A DNA stretch of 64,000 nucleotides from Ottelia alismoides (GCA_037367405.1 JAZKJV010010526.1:1390501-1454500), one strand, 5' to 3'. Positions 22,391-35,243 are shown, numbered from the stretch's first letter. Translations and numbers: made by a program. The notes: generated by a model from the letters alone, not told the origin.

Positions 22391-23982
22391 TGATGAATCT
22401 CCATTTCATCACCTTTATTCTATCATTTTGGCCTCAAAAACCCCAGCAAATGCATGTAAATAGCATCAATGTGTACATAATAGCATTCATTATTCATGTG
22501 TATTAATTGTATATAAAATAAGGTTTTTAATGCCAAAATTATATAATAAAGAGAAGAAAAGAAAAAGGAATAAAATATTGCAAATATTTTATGACCCTAA
22601 CCCCGAGACCAAGGCCAGCATGGAATTGGTCGACAAGGAATAAAGTAGGGGGAGATAAGGGCCAGTATACAATAAATACTTCATTTATTAATTCATTTAT
22701 TCATGCATTTTTGGCACCTATTTTGTACATAATTATTTATTCATCAAATAAAGAAACTTTGTACATGAAAGTTGTAGATAATAATGTAAATAAAAATACA
22801 AAATTGAGTTTGTGTAAAAACAATACCCAGTGTACATTTTATACACAGAATAAAAAGCCAAAATCTCAACTTCACAGACCCATATCTTGCAAATAAAAAC
22901 TCCAACTCACCCAAACTCACCTTTAATTGTATATAGCATTCCATAAACTATTTTATAAAATTGGTTTCATAATTTTTGGAGCTCATATGCAGAAGTTAGG
23001 TTTTTGGCCCTTCTTGTATATAGGACTGATGAAAATATTCATTTTATTCAGTATTCATTATTTGTACAAAATCATATTTTTAGAATTTTGTAAATAATGT
23101 ATATAATGCACGTACACATTAAAAATAGAAGGAAACCAAAACGAATTTGTAAAATAAAATGAGTCCATAAATTCATAGACACTACACCTATGACATGTAC
23201 CTATCTATCAATAAAAAGGGTTTTAATCCTTGAATCTTTTGCTCTTCTATATTTTTATAATAATATATACATTATACATAACTCATTAAAAATACAAAAC
23301 CAAAATAAAAATCAAGAAAATATATTAAATAAATTAAGTGTACAAAAGACATAGACAAAATACCTATAAGTATACCTACATACATCTATACCTATTTATT
23401 TAAAAATATACATAAACGCATAAAAATCAAACAAAAATATCTTTATACTCAAAAAAATAAATTATGAATTTATAAAATAAGTCCATAAAATAATAAAAGA
23501 AAATAAATAAATTAAAAATAAAATACATGAAAATACATGTAAATACATACATATACACATTATTAAAATAAAACTATAATAAAACACCTCGAAAAATTCA
23601 ATAAAAATCATAAACAAATACTAGATGAAATAATACACATTTTTATTTTATAAGAAAAAATTAATAAAATCATTTAGGGCATCAAATAAATCAATCTTCC
23701 ATCAGGTCCTCTATTTTGGCGTTTAGCGGCTGAGGTGGACCAATCAGGTCCCTCCGCGAGTTGACTCCAGTCAACTTGACCTCCAGCCGCCCGATGTGAC
23801 GCAGCCCGTCTCTTCGCCCATCTTCTCCCATTTTTCCCGAACACACCATCCATCAATCGAGGATGCTTCCTTCACAAGAATTAATCCCTAGTCATCCATG
23901 ATGCCCGCCGATTCTTTGGATCAACCTAATACTCTCTAGATCATGCAATAATCGCCGGTCAATAAGGCCACTCGCCAATGTT

Positions 23983-23990
23983 TATAAATA
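23983..23990 (+). promoter_or_regulatory. Probable TATA box of element B 5' LTR
   Basis: TATAAATA lies in the context TTTATAAATAACAAGC, at the AT- to GC-rich transition. An identical sequence is in the 3' LTR at 39593-39600. This is the best core-promoter candidate in the LTR. Confidence 0.65.
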
Positions 23991-25439
23991 ACAAGCTCCG
24001 CCTCCTTCCTCAGATTTGGCCACTTTTTATCCAATCTCAAGCCTTAATTCTAGTCGTAGGACATTCCTCGTGACAGGGGGAGTCACCTGGTGCCTCGAAT
24101 TGGCCGGAGAGAGGAGTATTTTGTCGCGGCGGAGCTCCGGCGTCCGCCCTGCTCCCTGGAGGCCCCCCAAGTATAAGAGCTGCCCTTTTATGCGTTTTTA
24201 GTTAGCCTTTAATGTTAGCATTTCATTCCAGTAGTTAGATTAGTTGTTAGTTAATCACCCTAGCATAAAAATCAAAAATCGAAGTTCGCCGGAGCTCCGC
24301 TCCGGCGACTTCTCCACTGTGGATCTGACCGTATCCAACCGCCCTGTTCACCCCATTTCGAAGCCCAACGCTTTCTCCATCTGTCGTACGCATTTGTTCA
24401 ACCCAGGACCCTAGGTCCTGGCGAATCGGGGCTCCTCCTCCGCCGTTCGCCGGAGCCCCTCCGCCCACCTCATTTTTGCGTTGCAGCTTCAAAACCCCGA
24501 GTCGAGGAGCAAGCTCTCTCGCCCGTGGTTCTTCCTGTGCAGGAACTTCGAAGAATCGAGCCCAAATGGGCTCGCATTGAACCAGGAAGAGGTTCTTGGG
24601 GGCCCCTTTCTTCTCCGACCTCGCTCCATCGACTCGGACCCCCAGGAGCCATGAGACCACCGTCAGACGATGCGGAAGCCTCCCAGCTACGATCAGAGAG
24701 CTTCAGATGCGCGGGAGGTGCCCGGAGGAGCCCGAGCTACCCGATCGAAGCTCGCCGGGGGCGAGCTTCTTCCCAGTTCTTCCAGGTGCCTTCCGCACCG
24801 TTGGATCGAGAGGGGCGGCCCAGATTGAACGCCGACCGTTCGATGAAGATGTACATCCACCGTCAGATCAGCTAGGAGGTTCTAATCCTGGCCCTTCATC
24901 GCCGAACCGATGTCCGCCGTCCGATGGCCGCCATGTGGATAAGTGGCGCCTCCAGCGCCGCAGGATGAAAAGCTATGTTTAGGGGTAAATTTTATACCAA
25001 GCCCCTTACTTTTTGTATTTAGTATTTAATCCCAAAAATAAAAGTTTTAGTTGTAAATAAGTTGTAAAAATTGCATTTGGACCCCCTGATGTTTTCATAT
25101 TTACACTTTAGTCCCTCCGCACCTCACGTGCAGCAACCACGTGAGGCGCATGAAAATTTGCATCTAAACCCTGCCGGGTTCTTGTATTTATTAAATGGTC
25201 CTGAAAATAAAAGTTAAAGTGTATTTTTGTTGTAATTTTTGCATGTATGCCCCTTCCAACTATTTTATTTGCAAAAATACCCCTGCCAGGCCATTTAATT
25301 TTTGAAGGCTTGGTCTATTTATTTTATGCTTCATATTAAATCGAAAAATCTTGCAAAAATAGACTTAAGCTCCTGTTTGGTCATGCTTGAACGTCATATT
25401 TTTAGTTTTGCATTTTGTTGCATTTTTGCATTTATTAAA

Positions 25440-25890
25440 AATCAAAAACATGTCTTTTATTCCCTGTCTGACTTATAAAATCCCAAAAAAATATGAAAAT
25501 GCCTCGAAAAATTCCAAAAAAATTACCTATGGTGTATTTTGACTTATATTAGTGTAAGTCCAAAAATACCTAAAAATGTCAAAAAGAAAACCTTAAAAAT
25601 TTAAAAATACCCAAAAACTTCAAAAAAATATAAAAAAATCAAAGAAAAATAAGAAAAATATAAACTCAGGCCCTATGTATGCCATATTTTATTATCGTTA
25701 TTAGAAAATTAGTGTGGAAAATTTTTGAGGCTGTTAGCTATTTTTAATCTCTATTTTTGTTACAGCCAGTACCTAGTCCACTGTTTGCTATTATTTAGCT
25801 ATTTAAAAATACTAAAAATGTTTGCAAAATACCCAAAAACCATAAAAACGGTAAAAAGCCATGAAAATTCCAAAAAGTCCCTTTTCCTGA
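25440..25890. other. Phased A-tracts in the LTR
   Basis: Runs of five or more A occur at about 10-bp steps, for example starting at 25562, 25572, 25581, 25595, 25603, 25613, 25622 and 25632, and again from about 25804 to 25880. A-tracts in phase with the helix are known to bend DNA. The same pattern is in the 3' LTR (about 41050-41500). Confidence 0.7.
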
Positions 25891-26486
25891 ATTTTTGACT
25901 ATTTTTGAGTATTTTTGTGAATATTCTAATAACCCCCTTTTATGTACATATATCTATATGTCCTAAAAAAAAGAGAAAAAAAATATATTATATATAAGTG
26001 ATTAGTTATATGTATTCTCATTAATCTTAACATAAAAAAGAAAAAAAAATATATATATACATTTATTTTATTATATTTATATATACCTATATATATATAT
26101 ATTACATGTATTATCAGCTATATACTTACCCTCTATGGGTACATATAATTAATATATTTATATTATATCTATATATATAATATACTTAATTATTATATTT
26201 TAATAATAAATAAATAAAAAAAACCCACACAAGGATGACTGTGATTGACATGTAGGCTATTGCATTTTGTGTTGCTCTCTGTGGTTCGACCTCTTTATAC
26301 TTGTCATTATACATTTTGTGGTAGAGTAAATAAAGATTAATTCACATTTGTTTTGAGCTTGATTGTTGTATTCTTTGGATTGTGGGTTAATTGCTAATTA
26401 ACACCGGTCTTCTATGAGTGGTCGCCTCAGCGACAACACTTTTATATTTTTCATGGTGACCCTCATGGATTACCCCTGTTATCAGA

Positions 26487-26504
26487 TGGTGCCGTTGCCG
26501 GGGA
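26487..26504 (+). promoter_or_regulatory. Primer-binding site of element B (tRNA-Asp)
   Basis: TGGTGCCGTTGCCGGGGA starts two bases after the LTR's terminal CA. It is complementary to the 3' end of plant tRNA-Asp except at position 4 (T instead of C). Minus-strand DNA synthesis would start here. Confidence 0.92.
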
Positions 26505-28841
26505 GCAATGAGCATAGCCAAATTGATTTTTGTCATCCTTGTATAAAAATTTTGATTCATGATTCATTTTTGTGTGAGCAGCTATTGTTTTATTGCCATT
26601 AATCACCATGCTTCATTTCTTTATTTATTGTGATTAATTTATCTGCTCTATTTGATTAAATGAGTATGCTAATGCAATCTTTTTGTAACTTTGATGCGAG
26701 GGACCGCCACGCTAGGATGGCTTCCTAGGAGGCCAAGGAAGCCGAGCTTGGAGGAGGATGGTCTTCTTTTCTCATGACCATCTGGAGAGTGCACCAAAGA
26801 AGCAAAGAGAGGGGAATTAGATAGGCTAGTTATTTAGAACTATTTTTGTAATTCATGGTGAGAGAGAGACTATTTGGCATGTAATTAAACAGGACTCTAC
26901 TCTTCACAATGAGGTCCAGTGCCTGGGTGATTGTTCACCTGGGGGCCTCATCGCGGCTTTTTCGAGTTTTCATCGCCTTCTTTTATTTTGTTTCCCGCAG
27001 TTTTGAGCTTTCCGCCTTTCTTTTACTTTGTTTTGTGTGCTTGGAGCCCCAAGATATAGGTTGCTTGACTCGGTAGCTAGGTCCAAACATTAATAAGAAT
27101 GCATGTTCCTATAGTCTACTTCGATTGGATCTAGTCAAACTTAAACAAGTTGTAAGTTTGTCTCTTAGCCCCATGTGCCATAGCGAACCCTGTAAAGCGC
27201 TTTCTCCTACCCTCAATTTGTTGAGCAGAGGAGGGGTGAGCCAAGACCGGACTCTCTTGGGCAAGAGACAAATAAGCAACTTATGGTTCTTCGCACTAAT
27301 AGCAGCTTATGTTTAGGACGATTTTTATGCCTTGCATACCGACATGTAGATAGGTTTAAAAATTCTATTTTGCATACCACATGGAGAGAGCTGGGATGCA
27401 CTGTAAGTCTTCTAACTCAGCATGCATCATTCGGTTCAATGATGAGATTTCCATCATGGAACCACTTGCACGGCTTTTCCGCTATCTCCCTCTGATTTTG
27501 AGCACCTAGGACTTAAATGAAAATCTACAAAAACGTTAGGCGCTGGTATGAAAACAGATTCAAAAAAAAAAGAGTGAAAACCAAAAAAATTAAAACCAGG
27601 GGACTGCTAAATAAACTTTAACCTTAATTAAAATCTGTAATGGACTATCATTGTACCGGGTTCATAAAGCCCTCATTATTTTCAGGTACCTTGGAGGGGG
27701 ACCAAAACCCTACTCCCTTGAGCGAGTGCGACCCCTAAGGATAGAAAACCCAAAACCCAGTCTGCAACTACCTTGTGTATCGCCTGGATTTCCGAAGTAA
27801 TGGCGCTTCTATCGTACGTAGGCGAGTAGGACTTGGTCACCAATGGTGACTCTCTGTTGTGAGAGCATCGACCCTGTCCGAAGTATTGAGCATAGGCCAC
27901 GCCTTCACGGGGGTGTCTGTCTCATCGTCCTGCGTCCGAGTAGGTTCTTGCACGCTCACGGGTGATTCCGTTGCGAGCGAGAACCGAAGTATTGGTTTCG
28001 CCTATCGGCTTCCTCTCTCTTTTCTTTGGCTGAGTAGGGATCCAGGAAGGGTTACAAGGACTCCAAAAAGTACAGACTACAGGTTACACAGGAGGAGGAC
28101 AAGTACGGGATACTCTTCTAGCAGTACTCTCTCTCCTATAGGGTAGCGTACTAAGGACTTGTTATAAGATATGCCTGAAAATCACAACTCTAAAAATGAA
28201 AAGATAATAAATAGCCGAGCTTTCACGGCTTCACATGGCGTGAGTTGGTGAACCCGATTTTGTCTTGTGTTTGTATGGATCTAGATTAAGGTTCAAAGAT
28301 CAATGTTCCGCGCCTTTGCGCAAGTTTTGTTATGTCGTCCTTTGACCACCCCGCTCAACCGAGCCGTTCTACTGTTTTACACTCCTTTTGTTCCTCGTTG
28401 ACCATCGTATCATTCTTCCAAAATCCAACATCCTCTTGTGCTTCGCGAAGTTGATACATGGATGGTTTTGTCGGGACCATGCCGACACCTACATCGATTC
28501 CATAGATTCAACTCAGCCAATAATTTCGAGGCGATTCCCGAGAACCGATCCGAACCTTGCAGATCGAACTCCAGACTCCTCGTTTTCTACCTTTCTCTTG
28601 ACCACCCAATAAACCGGGATCACTTTTGTCCCACTATCGCCGTTGTGAATGGGGGTCGATTACAGTCTACATCTCTTTCCCATTCACAACATGCTGGGGT
28701 TGACCTGAATTCCAGCTTAATCACGGCAGCTGAGAGTTAATTGCAAGTGATCTGATTCGGACTACCTCATTCTGCAGATAGAAGCCAGTGCGAGCCCTGG
28801 AGACTACTCCGGAGTTCATTTCGTCCGACTCAGATCCTGAC
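26505..28841 (+). other. Untranslated leader of element B
   Basis: A 2.3-kb stretch between PBS and gag ATG. The part at 27295-27485 aligns with the leader of element A. An inverted repeat with 12-base perfect arms, GTTGTGAATGGG (28642-28653) and CCCATTCACAAC (28679-28690), lies about 150 bp before the gag start. Open frames here (for example 27859-28146 and 28438-28740) are unlike any retroelement protein and are not conserved in A, so no gene is called. Confidence 0.75.
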
Positions 28842-30522
28842 ATGGCGCCAGGAGGAAAGGGCAAGGGTCAGCAGCCACCCATACCAGAGGGACAAGTGCC
28901 AGATCAGAACCAAGTCAATGCACAGTTGCTGGCATCTATCCAGGCCATACAGCAGCAGCTGACTGAGCAGGCCCTTACGCAGACCGCTTTCCAGGACATG
29001 TTGAATGATGTGATAAACTGCAGCGACGGAGGAGGAGGCCGAGGCAGAGGAGGCAGGGGAGGAGGAGGTGGAGGTGGAGAAGGTGGTGATGACCCCAATG
29101 ATGATCCCGAATTCCCACCACGGCCAAAGCCGACACTTAAAGAAACATACAATCCGGGAGACAGCCAGATGACCGAGTGTATTCTCATTCCACCGGTACA
29201 CGCTCACTTTGAGCTGAAGCCCCAATTCATAGCCCTTCTCCCTGCATTCCATGGCAACACCAATGAAGAGCCGTACATTCACCTGCAGCAATTCTCCCGC
29301 ATTTGCCGCACCACCCACTATCCGAATGTCCCCCTGGACATTGTCAAGATGACGGCTTTCCCCTTCAGTCTACAGGATAAGGCCCTCTATTGGGTCAATC
29401 ATATGGGAAAGGTCGTGACGACCTGGGAGGAGTTGAAGTCTGCCTTCCTGCACAAGTACTACCCTCTCGGTCGGCTCAACCAGATGCGAGCCCGTATTAG
29501 TAATTAACTCCCAAGGGGCACATGAATCCGTACATGAGGCTTGGGAGAGATTCACTGATCTGCAGGAGAAGTGTCCCCACCACGAGATCCCTAAGACCAG
29601 CCTGGTCCAGCATTTCTTAGGGGGACTCAATATTGAAAGTCAAAGGATCGTAGACGCAGCATGTGGGGGCTCCCATTTCAACAAGGATGAAGATGTTGTA
29701 TGGCAGATATTCGAAGAAATGGCCGAAGGAGAGGTCGCCCTCTCTTCATCCAAGGCGTACCAGAAGCAGCCCCAGATCCTCCAGAAACAAGTTCACATGG
29801 CTGCATCAAAAGAAGCAGAGAGAGATGAGAGCTCCAACCTCAGCATCATTGGGGGCCATCTCTCTAAGGTTGATATTATTGAGAAGCGATCACAGGACCT
29901 TGAAAAACTCGCTGTGATTGAGAAGAGGACCCAGAACCTGGATAAGTTCGATCAGATCAACAAGAACCTCGATCTGTTGGTCGGTACGATCAACTCTGTC
30001 CAGTCGGCTACACCATCAGACGCTCCCGCTGAGAAGAAAGACGAGCCGCAACCGCAGCATCAGCCTCAGCCGAGCCAGCAGCCACCGGCAGTCCAGCACG
30101 TGTACTACGTGCAGGCGCCCGACCAGGGCCCGCTGCAGCAGCAGATGGTCGTTTACCAGCCAGATTTCCTTTCCATTCCTGATCCAGTTTTCCCACCACC
30201 ACCCCTGATCCAAGAAGTTAACGGGGTATGGACAAATGATGCACAGCCGACCCGTCCTCAGGGACAACTCCTGGGTCAGCAATTTGCCAACCGGCAGTAC
30301 CACCAACCTCAGGGTGGTCGTTTTGGCCAAACCTCTCAACCTCACCAACAACACCAGCAGCCTCCTCAGTTCGCACACCAATGGAGGCAGAACTTTCCTT
30401 ACCAGCAGCCGCAATACCGACACCCACAGCCGTATCACCAATACGCGGCTGCTCAGCCTCAACCATACCAGCAGTATCCACCTCCGTCCTACCAGCAACT
30501 TCAACTTCCTGCTCCACCATAG
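28842..30522 (+). pseudogene. Element B gag with one frameshift and an in-frame TAG
   Basis: The ATG at 28842 (MAPGGKGKGQ) is chosen over an upstream GTG in the same frame because it is the first ATG in this frame and its MAP start resembles gag A. A Gln-rich stretch, a Gly-rich stretch (about residues 66-86) and an acidic patch precede the capsid-like domain (DKALYWVNHMG, LHKYYPLGRLNQMRARI). An extra base near 29507 produces a TAA; the second frame resumes at 29509 with HEAWERF. A repeated Glu-Lys-rich segment (IEKRSQDLEK, IEKRTQNLDK) looks like a coiled coil, followed by a Gln/Pro/Tyr-rich tail. TAG at 30520-30522 is in frame with the protease downstream. No CCHC zinc knuckle was seen. Confidence 0.9.
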
Positions 30523-33117
30523 CAACACCACCAGCGGCCTCCCCACTCATCTAACCAACAGCAGCGTGGTCTGCACGCTGCATCTTCTGATGTGCCCCCA
30601 GCTAATCCCACCATGGAGTGTCTAGCCCAGCTTGTTCAAGGGCTAGCGGAGATGACCAAGCGGCTTGATGACCTGACCGCCACTCGCACTACCATTCCGG
30701 CGCAGGTCGAAGCCAACCCCAACAATTTCAAGAAGAAGGAGCAGGTAGAATGTGATGTCCAGTCCGCGTGTGATAACGATATTACTATTTATTCTAATGA
30801 TGTTACTCTCAAGAGCGGTAGGGCCTTGCCTCCGCCTGCTACCAGATGTGGGGTGAATAAAGAAACAGGTGGATCGTCATCTTCCGCATCAGTCGTGCCA
30901 ACTCCAGGGGCGGGTGAGGAGGAAGACGAAGGAGAAGCCAGTCCAGCTATCGTGCCATGTCATCAGCCTCAGCCAAAAACACAAAAAAATCAGCAAAAAC
31001 AAAAACAACAAAAAGAAGCATGTAGCAGAAGCGAAGCCTCGCCAGCCTTGGAGGAGCAGCCAGCAGCAGCCGATCCCTTGCCAGCCGATGGAGCAGATGC
31101 TACCCTTTTTGATCGCTCAGCAGCACCAGCATATCCAGATCCAGCTTGTACTCCTTTTTGTAGTCCGGATGTACAACATTCTGTGGGCGATGATTTTGAT
31201 GTAAATAAGAACTCTAATTTTCCTGCCAGTAATGTGAATATGCCTTTTCCGCATGCAATACAAAAATCCAAAAAAATTGCAAAAAGAAAAACTGCATTGT
31301 CTGATCCAGGTGTCGTGGACATTTTGGATAAATTGACTGTTGAGATTCCCTTGCTGAAGGTCGTGGAATACATGCCAGCTGTGAAGAAAGGATTGAAAGA
31401 GGCATGTACTAACAGGCGTCGCCCAGCGCAAGATAACAGACGCCGAGAGGTAGAAAAGCATGTTCTATCCATGGCCACAGTTGCAGCTATCACCAACCTC
31501 CCCCAGAAAAAGCAAGATACAGGAGCACCTCTGATCAGTTGTGTGATTTTCGATCAGGTCTTCGAGCGTACTCTACTTGATAGTGGTTCTTCCATCAACC
31601 TTATGCCCTCGTCCATAATGCAAGAATTCGGGCTGGGACCGCTCAAGCAGACTCGTATGATCCTTCAGTTCGCTGACCGATCCGTCAAGCAGCCCCGAGG
31701 TCTGTTGGAAGACGTGATAGTTACCGTGAAGGAGATGAAATTCCCAGCTGACTTTGTAGTCCTTGATATGGACTCTCCTGCACCACTGCTCCAGGCTCCT
31801 ATCATCCTTGGCAGACCATTTCTCCGTACTTCAGGTGCCGTGGTTGATTACGGGTCTGGAAAGATCACTTTCAGCTCGAACACCCAGCAAATCACGATCA
31901 ACATGAACAAGGAGCAGAATGCCACAACTGATGAGAGTCAAGCAGCACCAGAAGCAAACTGTGATTTTATTGCGGAAATCAGAGACTCAGAGTTGTCACT
32001 GGACGATCTATGGACCCTAGAAATCCTCACTCTTGAGGAGGACTTGGAAAGCACAGTCAGCATTTGCTCCGATGATTTATGGGAGACAGATTCTCAGATG
32101 CAGGCGCATCTTCATGAGCATTCACTCCAGACCGAACACGATCAGCTCACCGCAGAACCGTTCGGTACATCACTGGGATCTCAACAGGAGGTTGAGGATG
32201 GTAACAGTCTCAAGGTACATCCCACCACCAGCATGGTATCAGAAGTGACCGATAAAGTGGACAGACTAAAACCAGAACTCAAGCCACTTCCTACAGGCCT
32301 GAAGTATGCTTTCCTTATGGGTGAAGAACACGTGTATCTAGTCATTATCAGCAGCATACTGAGTCCGGATCAGGAATCTCGACTTGTCGAGGTTCTAGAA
32401 AAGAACCGCAAGGCACTTGGTTGGAGCGTATCAGACCTCCGAGGGATAAATCCAGCTCTGTGCTCACACCATATCTATCTAGAAGACGATGCCAAGCCGT
32501 CACGCGAATTTCAGAGAAGGCTGAACCCTAACCTTCGGGACGTGGTCATGAAAGAAATCACAAAATGGTGTGATGCAGGGTTCATCTATCCCATCTCCGA
32601 TTCAAAGTGGGTAAGCCCCTTGCATGTAGTCCCAAAGAAATCCGGGCTTACCGTGGTCACAAATGAAAAAGGAGAGGAAATTTCAACTCGGATACCGACA
32701 TCCTGGCGGGTGTGTGTTGACTACCGCCGTCTTAATGCAGCAACCAAGAAGGACCACTTCCCCTTGCCATTTATTGATCAAGTATTGGAGAGATTAGCAG
32801 GCAAGGAGTTCTTCTGCTTCCTGGATGGGTACTCCGGGTACAACCAATTGGCGATCGCCCCTGAGGATCAAGAGAAGACTACCTTCACTTGCCCGTTCAG
32901 TACCTACGCCTTCAAGAGGATGCCCTTTGGATTATGCAATGCACCCGCAACCTTCCAAAGATGCATGCTAGCTATATTCGCCGAGATGGTAGGCAGTTTT
33001 CTCGAGGTGTTCATGGATGATTTCTCTGTCTATGGTGATAGTTTCGATTCTTGCCTCGAGCACCTAGACAGAGTGCTGCAGAAATGCCGGGAAGTCAATT
33101 TAGTGCTCTCATGGGAA
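30523..33117 (+). pseudogene. Element B protease and reverse transcriptase part of pol
   Basis: Continues in the gag frame after the TAG and is open to 33237. A low-complexity linker (Ser, Glu and Gln/Lys-rich) is followed by the aspartic protease with LLDSGSSINLMP (catalytic Asp at 31579-31581) and ILGRPFLRTSGAVVDY. An acidic linker leads to RT: FIYPISDSKWVSPLHVVPKK, FFCFLDGYSGYNQLAIAP, MPFGLCNAPATFQRCM and the catalytic FMDD (Asp codons 33016-33021). All RT blocks are well kept and match the Athila lineage best from memory of the family. One A appears to be missing near 33117, after which the family sequence continues in another frame. Confidence 0.93.
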
Positions 33118-35243
33118 AGAGCCACTTTATGGTCACAGAGGGTATTGTGCTGGGCCATGTCGTTTCCAAACGTGGCATGGAAGTCGACCCAGCCAAGGTG
33201 GATGTCATTTCAAACCTTCAGCCACCTCAGTCAGTAAAGAATGTGAGGTCATTCCTGGGGCATGTGGGATTTTACAGATGATTTATCAAGGACTTCAGCC
33301 GCATTGCCCGACCTCTGACAGAACTCTTGTGCAAGGAGACAGAGTTCATTGTTGATCAGCCGGTTCTCCTTGCTTTCAATCAATTGAAGGAGCTTATCAC
33401 TCAGGCTCCAATCATACAGCCTCCCGACTGGACTCTTCCATTTGAGATAATGACCGATGCGTCAGATTTTGCAGTCGGAGCTGTTCTTGGACAGAGGAAA
33501 GACAAGGCGCCCTATGCCATTCACTATGCCAGAAGAACATTAGATGAAGCTCAAAGAAATTATACAGTGACAGAAAAAGAACTGCTGGCTGTGGTTTTCG
33601 CCTTAGAGAAGTTCAGATCCTATTTGTTGGGGTCGAAGGTCACAATTTTCACGGACCACTCTGTTATCCGGTACCTACAGCAGAAGAAGGATGCCAAGCC
33701 CAGACTGATTCGTTTGATCCTTCTCCTCCAGGAATTCGATCTGGAAATCAAAGACAAACATGGAGTTCAGAATGTGGTAGCAGATCACCTCTCCAGAATT
33801 GAGCAGCATGAGCCTCCTGTGAGCAATGCACCTATCACAGAAACCTTCCCTGACGAAGCTATCTTAGCTGTGGATGCTCTCCCTTGGTATGCTGACATTG
33901 TCAATTACCTCGCCTCGGGGGTAATACCTTCGGATTGGACGAAGAATCAGAAGAACAAATTCATGTCGACCATCCGCTTCTACCAGTGGGAAGATCCTCT
34001 CCTATTCAGAGAAGGGGCAGATTGTATTTGGCGCAGGTGCATTCCTCAGACGGAGCAATCTAGTGTCCTCGAGCATTGTCATTCGCTCGAATCTGGTGGG
34101 CACCATTCTGGAGATCGTACGGCAGCAAAAATATTGCAGTGTGGCCTCTGGTGGCCCACTTTATTTAAGGATGCAGCAGAATTTGTTAAAAGATGTATTG
34201 ACTGTCAGCGACTGAAAGGGACACTCACTGCCAAAGAGTCAATGCCTCTGAAAATCATTCAGATAGCAGATGTTTTTGATGCATGGGGCATGGACTTCAT
34301 GGGACTTTTCCCTAACAGTCAAGGTTTTGAGCACATCCTTCTTGCCGTAGATTACGTGAGTCGCTGGGTTGAAGCTATCCCCGCCCGAGCCGCCGACAGC
34401 AAAACAGTTTGCCAGTTTCTGAAGAAGAACATCATTTCGCGGTTTGGGATACCAAAGATTCTCATCTCAGACGGGGGTAGCCATTTCATCAACAAAGAGG
34501 TCAAGAAGTTAACGAAGGAGTATGACATCGATCACCGTGTCGCGTCTCCTTATCATCCGCAGACCAATGGCATGGCGGAGTTATCCAATAGAGAAATCAA
34601 GACCATATTGCAGAAACTTGTTAGGCCAAACAGAAAAGACTGGTCTCAACTCTTGGACTCAGCTCTTTGGGCTTACCGTACGGCCTACAAGTCTCCCTTG
34701 GGCATGTCGCCCTACCGTCTTGTATATGGAAAACCATGCCATCTGCCCGTGTAATTAATTCACAAATCTCTTTGGGCAATTAGTAATTGTAACTTGGACT
34801 CACGAAAAAGTGGTCAGAAGAGAAAAGACGATCTGAACAGGCTCCTGGAATTCCGAGACTGCGCATACGATAACACCTTGATGTACAAGGAAAAGGTGAA
34901 ACGCTGGCATGACCGGCACATCAGACGAAAGACCTTCGACGTTGGGCAGAAAGTGTGGCTGTTTGATGCAATGTTACGGATATTCCCAGGCAAATTAAAG
35001 AGTAAGTGGACAGGGCCATTCTGAGTATGTGAAGTGCGTGACAACGGAAGCATTGCGATATCAGAATTGTCTCCTGACGCACAACCCTTCGTCGTCAACG
35101 GCCAACTACTGAAGCCTTACTTGGAACCCGATGCATTCTTGGCCATTGTTGACTCTATTCAAATAGTGCACCACAATGACATCTCCACAGCACCTGCAGC
35201 ACCAAAAGATTCAGACGATGTACTCCAACAGCTATTTCTCTGA
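33118..35243 (+). pseudogene. Element B RNase H and integrase part of pol
   Basis: A single frame from 33118 to 35243, broken by TGA at 33279, TAA at 34752 and TGA at 35022. RNase H has [43 protein letters not shown] and [10 protein letters not shown]. Integrase has a zinc-binding domain with GGHH and RCIDCQR, then the catalytic core with DAWGMDFMG (Asp), [10 protein letters not shown] (Asp) and [12 protein letters not shown] (Glu), all intact. The C-terminal domain has LKSKWTGPF and ends at TGA 35241-35243. The TGA at 33279 stands where an Arg is expected, and the TAA at 34752 where a Glu is found in relatives, so all are simple point changes. Confidence 0.92.

Larger units (their letters stand above)
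22391..26484 (+). repeat. 5' LTR of element B (4.09 kb)
   Basis: Starts TGATGAATC and ends TTATCA; matches 38002-42086 throughout. The outer ends are AT-rich and the part at 23690-24990 is GC- and CpG-rich. Its first bases can fold, with TGATGAA and TTCATCA as arms. A CACGTG motif lies near 25140, downstream of the TATA box. The LTR also contains phased A-tracts (25440-25890) and (TA)n runs near 26045-26100. Overlapping open frames in the GC-rich part (for example 24247-24660 minus and 24596-24982 plus) differ in length between the two LTRs and are not taken as genes. Confidence 0.96.

Noticed and set aside
24247..24982. Overlapping open frames on both strands in the GC-rich part of the B LTR
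   Set aside because: The same frames differ in length between the two LTRs, have no recognisable domain and overlap on both strands, as expected in GC-rich DNA with few stops.
28788..28841. Upstream GTG start for gag of B
   Set aside because: Plant translation normally starts at AUG; the ATG at 28842 gives a start like that of gag A.
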